Assembly (NCBI GenBank): GCA_026008535.1
Contig: BRKX01000006.1
Span: 34,398,664-34,462,663, forward strand
Reading direction: 5' to 3'
DNA: 64,000 nucleotides
Source of the DNA: Perilla frutescens
Taxonomy: Eukaryota; Streptophyta; Magnoliopsida; Lamiales; Lamiaceae
Part shown: in pieces, positions 56,482 to 64,000 of the stretch
How the letters are laid out: every line of letters starts with the position of its first letter
How positions within the stretch are numbered: the first letter of the stretch is position 1
The notes under the pieces: model-generated
What the model was told of the DNA's origin: nothing
Database searches by the model: none
The model's input: the letters and a program-made list of their open reading frames with translations, nothing else
Translations under genes and position numbers: made by a program

Positions 56482-57402
56482 GTGGGAAAGATGAATGGGT
56501 CGAGTTCTCACAAGCCTCACACGAAGAGCTTGTTTATTTCGGTTAAAGGAGTTCAGAAAACCGGTAAAGCAGGTATGCCTCTTGTCCTACTTACATTTAA
56601 GGGCAGTGCTACTAATGAGTGTCTTTCTAGTGATGTGCAGCCCTTACTTGATGAGTTTAAGGACGTATTTCTTGATGAAATACCCGGCGGGCTTCCTCCA
56701 GTTCGAAGGATCGAGCACCAGATCGATTTCGTCCCCGGAGCCGTGCTACCCAACCGACCAGCCTATAGGACGTCTCTTGACGAGAATAAAGAGATTGATA
56801 GGAAAGTCAAAGAGCTATTGGAGAAGAAGCAAATCCGTGAGATTTTGAGTCCGTGCGCTGTTCCCGTGATTCTAGTGCCAAAGAAGAACAGCGAATGGTG
56901 TATGTGCATAGATTGCCGAGCAATCAATAAAATCATGGTAAAGTATTGTTTTCCCATCCCAAGATTAGATGACATGCTTGATGAGTTGTCTGAATCGCGT
57001 ATCTTTTCTAAAATTGATTTGTGTTCTGGTTATTTTCAAGTACGTATGCATGAAGGTGATGAATGGAAAACTGCATTTAAAACAAAGCATGGTTTGTATG
57101 AATGGCTTGTTATGTCTTTTGGTCTCAATAACACACCAAGCACATTCATGCGTCTCATGAATCATGTTTTGTATGAAGTAATTGGTAAATATGTTGTTGT
57201 GTATTTTGATGACATTCTGATTTATATTGACACGATGCACACAGATATGCAGCACCTTAGACACATTTTTGAGCTTCTTAGGGAGTTGAAATTATATGGC
57301 AATCTGTCTAAGTGTTCATTTTGTATGAATGAAGTCGTATTTCTCGGCTTTATTGTCAGAACGTGGTATAGAAGTAGACTGCTCCAAAATCAAAGCGATT
57401 GA
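56482..57402 (+). pseudogene. Reverse transcriptase of CRM-like element
   Basis: 306 codons. FKDVFLDEIPGGLPPVRRIE, HQIDFVPGAVLPNRPAYRTS, VKELLEKKQIREILSPCAVP, WCMCIDCRAINKIMVKYCFP, FSKIDLCSGYFQVRMHEGDE, and the catalytic VVYFDDILIY (Y-F-D-D, normal in chromoviruses). A conserved R of FRMCIDYR is W-C-M-C, and CRAI stands for YRAL, so it is decaying. It ends by a frameshift near 57355 at the start of RNase H. Confidence 0.9.
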
Positions 57403-57980
57403 GGAATGGCCCACTCCTAAATCTGTGAGTGATGTGAGGTCTTTCAACGGCCTTGCTAGCCTTTATTGTCGCTTTGTGCGTGATTTTTCCAGCATAGCCG
57501 CGCCACTTACCGAGATAAGCAAGAAAGATCGAAAGTTTGAATGGGGTCCTATTCAAGAGCATGCGTTTAACACCTTGAAATCTTGTTTATGTAAAGCACC
57601 TGTTCTTGCTCTTTCAGACTTTAATAAAACTTTTGAAATTGAGTGTGATGCCTCGGGCAAAGGGATTTGTGCTGTTTTGATGCAGGAACGGTGTCCAGTT
57701 GCCTATTTCAGTGAAAAGCTCCAAGATGCAGCCCTTCGTTATTCCACCTATGACAAGGAGCTGTACGCACTCAAGAGAGCTTTAGATACATGGCAGCACC
57801 ATTTGTGGCCTAAGGAGTTCGTGATTCACACGGATCACGAGAGTTTGAAGCATTTGAAAAGCCAACAAAATCTGAACAAGCGTCATGCATGATGGGTCGA
57901 GTTCATCAAGTCCTTTCCGTACGTCATCAAGTACAAGAAAGGAGCTGAAAACGTCATTACTGATGCCTTATCTCGAAGGT
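57329..57980 (+). pseudogene. RNase H of CRM-like element
   Basis: Encodes SERGIEVDCSKIKAIEEWPT, FNGLASLYCRFVRDFSSIAA, then the RNase H part IECDASGKGICAVLMQ, PVAYFSEKLQDAALRYSTYD, KELYALKRALDTWQHHLWPK, EFVIHTDHESLKHLKSQQNL, and, after a stop at 57890, ENVITDALSRR. All catalytic acids I recognise (D in CDAS, E in DKELYAL, D in HTDHES, D in DALSRR) remain. Confidence 0.9.
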
Positions 57981-58020
57981 ACGTTCACAGTTATGTATTC
58001 TTAAGTCTTCTATACATGAG

Positions 58021-59134
58021 TTGTTAATTTTGGAGTCGCATGCGAGAGGTTTAATGGGTCACTTTGGTGTGTCTAAAAAAATGTTAAACTTACTGCATGA
58101 GCATTTATTTTGGCCACGTATGAAGCATGATGTTGAGAATGTGTGTAGTAGATGTATTACATCTAGAAAGTCGAAATCTACTTCTCACCCATTCGGTTTA
58201 TACACTCCTCTACCAGCCCCGTCTTCCCCATGGATTGATTTATCTATGGATTTCATACTTGGTTTACCACGGTCTAGGTCTGGTCGAGATTTCATATTTG
58301 TTGTGGTTGATAGGTTTTCCAAGATGTCTCATTTTATTGCATGTAGGAAAACTGATGATGTTGTACACATTGCCAATTTGTTCTTTATACATGTTGTGCG
58401 ATTACATGGAATACCTAGAACTATTGTTAGTGATAGAGATTCTAAGTTTTTGGCTCATTTTTGGCGTGTGCTTTGGGGTAATCTAGGTACCAAGTTACTT
58501 TTCTCTACTGCTTGTCATCCTCAGACGTAAGGTCAAACTGAAGTTGTGAATAGAACTTTAAGTACTTTGTTGCGTTCTTTGGTTGAAAACAACTTGAAAT
58601 CATGGGAAGATTGTTTGCCATATGCTTAATTTGCTTACAATCAAGTTGTGCATTCATCTACTAATATGTCCCCATTCGAGGTTGTTTATGGTTTTAATCC
58701 GCTAATGCCTACTGATCTTTTGCCTTTACCTGTTGAGCATCTAACAAGTGTAAAAGGTACAAGAAGAGCGGATCAAGTGAAGGAGATGCATGACAAAGTA
58801 CGTGTGCGTATTGAAGCAGTTGGCGCACGCAATGCAGTCCAAAAGAATAAACGGCGCAAGCCGATGATTTTCCAGCCCGGAGATCGTGTTTGGATTCATT
58901 TGAGTCCCGGATGGTTTTCTAACTTGAGAAAGTCGAAACTTATGCTAAGAGAAGATGGACTGTTCACCGTGTTGAGTCGAGTCAATGACAATGCATATCG
59001 CATTGATTTACCTGGTGAGTACAAGTGTTCATCTACATTCAATGTTGCTGACTTATCTCCCTTTTCTGCAGATGATGAGTTCGATGATGATGAGTCCGAG
59101 AATTCGAGAAAGAATTCTTTTCAGCAGGGGGGAA
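58021..59134 (+). pseudogene. Integrase of CRM-like element
   Basis: Zinc-binding HARGLMGHFGVSKKMLNLL...CSRCITSRKS; core SMDFILGLPRSRSGRDFIFV (first D), IVSDRDSKFLAHFWRV (second D), GQTEVVNRTL (E). Two stops (58528 and 58627) break it. C-terminal: FQPGDRVWIHLSPG, REDGLFTVLSRVNDNAYRID (GLF in place of the GPY/F motif), STFNVADLSPFSADDEF, then ...NSFQQGG at the polypurine tract. No classical chromodomain seen; see the integrase tail. Confidence 0.9.
59124..59134 (+). promoter_or_regulatory. Polypurine tract of CRM-like element
   Basis: GCAGGGGGGAA directly before the 3' LTR (TGATCAGATC at 59135). It also lies inside the coding sequence of the integrase tail. Confidence 0.88.
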
Positions 59135-59314
59135 TGATCAGATCATGCAAAGCAATAAAGAATATTATCCGGAGCTGCAATTCAGAGGTCCTATGACGCG
59201 TTTACGAGCAAAGAAGTTGAAAGCTTATCTACAAGCTTCAATAAGGCATAAATTTGAATTGCAAGAAGAAGACATGAAGAGCAGTTCGAGATTGATCACC
59301 ATGCTATCCATTTA
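59135..59314 (+). pseudogene. Integrase C-terminal tail (CR-like motif) inside 3' LTR
   Basis: Reading on from the integrase with one base restored to the frame at the polypurine tract, the first 180 bp of the LTR encode SNKEYYPELQFRGPMTRLRA and further KKLKAYLQASIRHKFELQEE up to a stop near 59312. The 5' LTR keeps the same frame open for 76 codons (52348-52578). G-P-x-T-R-x-R-A-K is the kind of C-terminal motif known from CRM elements, which targets centromeric chromatin. The current one-base shift cuts it off from integrase. Confidence 0.7.
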
Positions 59315-60341
59315 AGAAGAAGAAGGAAGCATGAAGACGTGAGAAGAAAAATCGCGCCATTTGGACGTGTGCATCAAGAGTTCTACGCGTTTACATGGGT
59401 ATTCGAGAAGTTACTGTTTTTCATGCAAAGGTGGTGAATAATTCAATATACAACATGGCCGAATCCAACAGACCATGTCGTGTATTTTGGAGCCCAATAT
59501 GGCATATTTGATGGCCCACAAGTGTTGGATATTATCTACCTTAGTTTAGATTTTATTTCCTTATTTTATGTTATCTTATCTTGCCTTAATTAAGACTTCT
59601 AGTTAAGGTAGGATTCCTTTTTGATTTCTTTTGTTATTTTCGAATTCCTAGAGTTATTAGGTCTAGATTTTCTTCCCTTATGTTAGTATAAATAAGGGGT
59701 CCATTTGTTACATTAAAGTTAGACAATTGCAAGAAATAAAGAGTTTTTCTCAATCTGTCTCACGATCCTTCGGTTGATGAAACATACAAATAATTCTATT
59801 GTTCTAGCAAATCAATAGTCTTATTCAAGTTCTTCAGAGTACAATGAGTACTTGGGAGAATTGCTATCTGGAGAAGTTAGACATGCGCATTCGAGTTGTT
59901 ACAACACGGATTCGCCGATCCTGATTTATCCTTCTACCATCGCCGCCGCCAATACAATCCAATCCGATGACCTCCGCCATCAACACCGCCATACGCCGCC
60001 AAGTCCAACCACCCTCAAGTTGTTCCAATGAGTCCTTATCCTTTTTTAGTCCGTTATTCGTATTCCTAGTAAGTTCTATTCCTATTCGAGTGGTTTCCTT
60101 TCCAACCGTGTTCGTCGTTTTCTATATCATTGGTACTGTGTTTTATTTGGTATTGTCATAGTCTAGAGCCTTGGGTTTTGTATTAATTCAGATTGTTATC
60201 GAGTCTTATTGTTCGTTAGTTGAGTTGTATTTTTAATTATTTGTTCAATTCGTATTGTTCCCTTACACATCCGACGTAGTTTCGTTCCTAGCTTCCGCAT
60301 ATTTCATCTGTGTCGTGTCCCATAGGTCTCGGATCACATTA
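59135..60341 (+). repeat. 3' LTR of CRM-like element
   Basis: 1207 bp, begins TGATCAGATC and ends GGATCACATTA. TATA box TATAAATA at 59687-59694. Lacks the 41-bp duplication of the 5' LTR. Confidence 0.92.
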
Positions 60342-61270
60342 TTCTTTCTTGTGTGATTTTCGTATCTTTGAATTTAGGAGAACTAGAATTTGCTTCTGCT
60401 CTATTCTGAGGTCATAATGAATTTGGGGGTACACAAAAAATTGTTAGGAAATTTTCTTTTGGAGCCACAAGACCAAATAAAACAACCCTCCAAATCATCT
60501 TTGCAGCCCCTTTTGAGCCAAAATTCACAATGCCCTGGTCATGTTCCTTTCACGAAACCTACAAAAAAGGACCATGGGCACAAGAGAAGGATAATATAGT
60601 ATGTTACAAGGCACAAAGTGTACAAAAGTAAACAAAAAAAGAAAGAAAAAGAAAAAAAGAGAAGGGGTAAAAATGAAAAAAGAAAAAAATTCAATTACTG
60701 AAACCCCCAATATCGAAAGTACAGAATGCCCACAAAATAAAAAAGCTGGGACATGTGCTTCATAAAATGGTCATGGTGGCAAAGGCCAGTGAGAGTCAAA
60801 AGAAATCCCCCCAAAGGAAAAACCTGACTAAATTGAGCCCAGATCCAAATATTTCCTGCCTATGACCCGTAGCCCCATTACAACCACTAAGTCCTTAGCA
60901 TATGTGTGTTGTTGATTCTAAAAAGTGGTGGAGGAAAAAAGAGTAGTTTCAAGCCTATGGTGGCACTCAATTCAAATATGTTTTCCTTGAGCGTATACAC
61001 TGAGCCCAAAACACTTTGAGTAGAAAAATATGAGTGAATATCCATCGCTTAGTTCATTTTGATTCGCAATGGGCACAATGATATGTTAAGCAGTTTGCAT
61101 GTTGTTTTATGAGATCAGTAACTTAGCCCCTATGCTCGAAAGGAATTATGTCTATGCATGCTTTGTGTTGAGTCTATGTGTGTCTGTCTTTTCCGCCTTT
61201 CTTTTATATTTTTTCTTCCTTTTCTTTTGGGCACGTTGTACCCCATGCTTGAGGACAATCATATCTCAAG
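60342..61270 (+). other. Athila 3' tail, part after the CRM insertion
   Basis: Non-coding; matches the minus copy at about 18100-18830. Contains an A/G-rich run (60620-60690) opposite the T-rich run at 18480-18590 of the minus copy. ORF-like stretches here are not conserved as protein. Confidence 0.7.
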
Positions 61271-61280
61271 TGGGTGGGTG
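61270..61280 (+). promoter_or_regulatory. Polypurine tract of plus Athila-like element
   Basis: GTGGGTGGGTG directly before TGACAAATCC, the start of the 3' LTR. Confidence 0.75.
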
Positions 61281-63017
61281 TGACAAATCCAATTTCTCTC
61301 GCTTTTTTGGAGTCGTTTTCTTGTTCTTTTGTCCTTGTTTTTGTTGTTTAGAGTCAGAAAGAGCCAGAAATATGAGCAGGGGCATGAAGAGATCAAAATC
61401 ACACACTGTGGGCATTTTGGAGCTGAAATACGATGATGCAAGCTCAATGAGATTTTCATAGCACTAATAGATCTCCATGAAATGTGCTAGCTTGTAGAGT
61501 CCATCGCATTTCAATGTTGGTGAGAAATGGTCGTTTGCCCACAAGGCTCGAAGAGATTCTAAACTTGGCAGACTTGTTATGGGCATAATGCGAGAAGTTC
61601 AGCAGAAGTCATCCAAGATATTCTAGATTTCATTCAATAAGGAAAGAATATCATGCCAAAGAGGATATTACCAAATCTGGAGATGATATCTTAAAGCTTC
61701 TAGAAGACCAATCTTCTCCACAAGGAAAGTGTCCTCCTGTGGGCGCGAGCTGAAGAGATAGAATCATAATCTACTCTGCAAGGGAAGTTGACCTGTCTCT
61801 ACAAGGAAAGTTGATTTGTCCATACAAGGAAAATGCAGCTGCCAGAAAAGGAAAGACTGGGCACGCCGACAGACAGTCTAGAATTAAGTCTTTTCATGGG
61901 TCGATTTAAGCTTAAAACTTACTTATGGCCCAATGATGCTAGGGATTCAACCTACTTGTATAAATACCACTAGAGAGGATCATTCACACCAGAAAATGAG
62001 AAAAAAATCCAAAAACACAACAAATCATCTAGATCCATATTTTTAGTTTTAGTTCTTTATTTTCTAGCAGTTTCTCTTGGCCTTATGCCCTCAGAACGGA
62101 GAATTTCCAGTTTATGTTGTTAAGTTCGACGTTGGAGTCGAGACTCGTTTCTTATTTATTTCAGTAAGTTTTTATTTAATTTCATGTCTTTAAATATTGT
62201 CTTTATGTTTATGTCTAGCATGCGTAGTTAGATCTTTTATTCTAGATTGAATGGAGATGATAACTTAACAAACATGTAAAAACCGTGAGACAGTTTGGGC
62301 ATAACACTGTGTGAATTTGGTTTTCGTCGTGTATTGATTTCTTTATTGCACTAAAGCATGTTAAGCTAATTAATGTGGCTGATCACTCGTTAATTGGAAT
62401 TAGGCACGCTAAATCTATACATGGTCAATGAATCATAAGTATGTGTTGATCATAAAAGGACTGGTACATCACGGTGTATTGTAGGCACACGAGAAATCAG
62501 TGTTTGCAATAGATCTGGGTCTATCTAGGGCATAAAGCTGCTTGTTGCTTACAATCAAATGAGAAATTAGGATTGGGTAACAAGTTAGGGTTTAGGAGAT
62601 GAGAAATCACCTCTAATCTAATCTGAAAGGATAGATTGGGCACAAATGAAGAAATTCAGGTGCCTATAACTTGATGATTTAATTCACATAAGAAATCGAT
62701 GTGCCCATGATCGGGAGAATGTTTGTTAAGTTTGATTCGAAGTTCTAACCCCGAATACTTTACTACTAATTGTTTTCTTTATTTTTTCTTTGTTTCTTTT
62801 TATTTCTATTTTTTGCAAGATTTACTTTAAAGTATTTACATACGAAGTACGGAGACCACAACAACTCTCAAAACTTTGGAAATAGTGACATTGGAAGGTA
62901 GAATTCGCAGCTCCTCGTGGGATCAATCCTTTACTCACATTGCTGGCTACGCCCGCTGTGGGCACAAGGATGAGTGTCTCTTGAGATTTATTCTAACCGT
63001 GAAATGACCGCGCATCA
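61281..63017 (+). repeat. 3' LTR of plus Athila-like element
   Basis: 1737 bp, starts TGACAAATCC and ends CGCGCATCA. Partner of 46903-48641, with about 7 percent divergence in a 163-bp sample. TATA box TTGTATAAATACC near 61957. Confidence 0.92.
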
Positions 63018-64000
63018 ACTTCCCAAGAACACAAGACAGCTGCAATGTGACGTTCTCAATCGCTATTTGATGAAGAACGGAAAACTGTAACACAATACAA
63101 CGAAAACAAGACTGCTAGCTTCCCAACTCAACAAGACCAAACAAGATCAACCAAGAACTTCAAGAATGAATTCAAGACTCTCAAGAAACAGGCTGAACAC
63201 AATAGGGCTCGATCAACTTCTTTTTTTCCTCAATTTTCTTCTCTTTTTTATATGATCTTTTTTATAAATGATCGATCATTTTTGCCCCTACTATGTCACA
63301 CAAGAATTTGGATTGAACCACGACCAACCAAAGTTGTCGTGGCTCTGATACCAAAAAGTATGATTCGACCAATCTATACGCGGAAGCTCAAGAAAGAACA
63401 CATGTCAACAAATAGAAGGATTCAATCTAAACACAACTAATCATGAATGAATTAATAATCCCAATAGGCTGTACTAAATCAATGAATCTCGAATTGAACA
63501 AGAATTAAAAAGAAAACAACTCCAAATAACCCAAAAAACCCTGATTAAGACTCGATCAGAAACCTATGCAAACGACCTTGTATTGAGGTTAAATTTTAGG
63601 ACAAGATACAATCTAAAGTCATGCATAACATATCCAAAATTTAGTAAAAATGCACCAGTGATTTGGGATTTGGCTTGGTGGATACTGTTGTGGCTTATGA
63701 GGATTATTATGATGGTACTAAGATGTCTAAGGAACATGTATGGATTTTGTGAAGGCACAGAATGGTGTGGTGGTGATGAAAATGAAAGATAGAAGCGAAT
63801 GTTACCCGAAACAAACCCTAGATCGATGAGAACTCGGAACGCGCTTATGGAGCAATCTTCAATGGCTGTCTAACCCGGATACTACGAGGTATCATGAACG
63901 AGATGGATGATTTCAAGTCTGGAGTTGCCAACTTCAAACTCTACTGATAGAACCGATGTTTGTGTGTGAGACATGAGAAAACGTAAAAGCTATTTTTTCA
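63018..64000. other. Right flank, probably another retrotransposon on the minus strand
   Basis: No protein domain recognised. ORFs here are short and show no motif. From 63362 rightward the sequence may be an LTR (rc ends CGAATCA), based only on the primer-binding site next to it. Confidence 0.4.
63341..63353 (-). promoter_or_regulatory. Candidate tRNA-iMet primer-binding site
   Basis: Minus strand reads TGGTATCAGAGCC, a perfect 13-base complement of the initiator tRNA-Met 3' end. If real, an element on the minus strand has its 5' LTR to the right (starting about 63362, beyond the window) and its body to the left, where the Athila-like element is inserted. A 13-base match can occur by chance, though rarely. 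Confidence 0.45.

Larger units (their letters stand above)
52338..60341 (+). mobile_element. CRM-like Ty3/Gypsy chromovirus
   Basis: 8004 bp with LTRs 52338-53583 and 59135-60341, flanked by ATCTT (52333-52337) and TTCTT (60342-60346), a duplication with one mismatch. PBS is tRNA-iMet type. Order gag, protease, RT, RNase H, integrase (Gypsy). RT has YFDD. Its integrase tail carries a GPMTRLRAKKL block that continues past the polypurine tract into the LTR, a feature I know from the CRM clade. LTRs differ at about 3 percent in a 285-bp sample, so it is younger than the Athila host (7 percent), in agreement with nesting. Confidence 0.9.
46903..63017 (+). mobile_element. Athila-like element, internally deleted, hosting a CRM-like insertion
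   Basis: Both LTRs (46903-48641 and 61281-63017) start TGACAA and end TCA, flanked by perfect ACTTC duplications (46898-46902 and 63018-63022). Order: 5' LTR, tRNA-Asp PBS, gag, protease, then a deletion of RT, RNase H and integrase core, integrase C-terminus, hairpin cluster, tail (interrupted by a chromovirus at 52338-60341), polypurine tract and 3' LTR. The env-like ORF is also missing. LTRs differ at about 7 percent in a 163-bp sample. Confidence 0.93.

Noticed and set aside
58127..58486. Plus-strand 119-codon ORF, leucine-rich and membrane-like
   Set aside because: It is a shifted-frame shadow of the chromovirus integrase.
58648..59196. Classical chromodomain at the chromovirus integrase C-terminus
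   Set aside because: I do not see the aromatic cage pattern; the tail instead has a GPMTRLRAKKL block, better explained as a CRM-type motif.
63252..63792. Short plus-strand ORFs as possible host gene exons
   Set aside because: No conserved motif, no splice context I can support, and the nearby primer-binding site suggests transposon sequence.
1..64000. tRNA, rRNA or organelle DNA insertions
   Set aside because: The only tRNA-like matches are 12-19 base primer-binding sites; no cloverleaf or rRNA sequence recognised.

Overview
The window is plant nuclear DNA, most likely from a eudicot, and consists almost entirely of nested, decayed LTR retrotransposons. I see no convincing host gene, tRNA, rRNA or CRISPR array. 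The evidence for a plant is the presence of Ty1/Copia elements primed by initiator tRNA-Met, Athila-type Ty3/Gypsy elements primed by tRNA-Asp, and a CRM-like chromovirus. Dense nesting plus a CRM-like element suggests pericentromeric heterochromatin, which is an inference.

Layout. (1) 1-16610, minus strand: a very large SIRE-like Ty1/Copia element cut by the left window edge. It has a 5' LTR (13436-16610), PBS, gag, protease, integrase, RT and RNase H, then three successive accessory ORFs (called A, B and C here), each with its own TATA-like box. Two solo LTRs sit inside it: 10523-12440 in gag and 14868-16305 in the 5' LTR. (2) 16611-35021, minus strand: a second, unrelated Ty1/Copia element, interrupted in RT by a nearly complete Athila-like element (17082-28434, target duplication ATCGC/ATCCC). 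Its left end is a small rearranged fragment. Its 5' LTR carries a foldback MITE (33810-34188). (3) 35022-36891: AT-rich, non-coding, with CT and AT microsatellites. (4) 36892-46769, plus strand: a 5'-truncated, internally deleted copy of the same SIRE-like family, ending in its 3' LTR. (5) 46903-63017, plus strand: an Athila-like element with both LTRs and a perfect target duplication ACTTC. It has lost RT, RNase H, the integrase core and the env-like ORF, and is itself interrupted by a CRM-like chromovirus (52338-60341). (6) 63018-64000: flank containing a tRNA-Met-type primer-binding site on the minus strand, probably another element.

Biology. Each element family carries or once carried gag (capsid and nucleocapsid), protease, RT/RNase H and integrase. 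All coding regions have stops or frameshifts, so none looks autonomous now. The most unusual features are: the three accessory ORFs with separate promoters in the SIRE-like element, sharing a motif with the env-like ORF of Athila; a cluster of near-perfect hairpins kept in the 3' tail of both Athila copies; an integrase tail in the CRM-like element that runs across the polypurine tract into the 3' LTR; two in-frame internal-deletion fusions; and strong element-specific word enrichment. All comparisons were done by eye.
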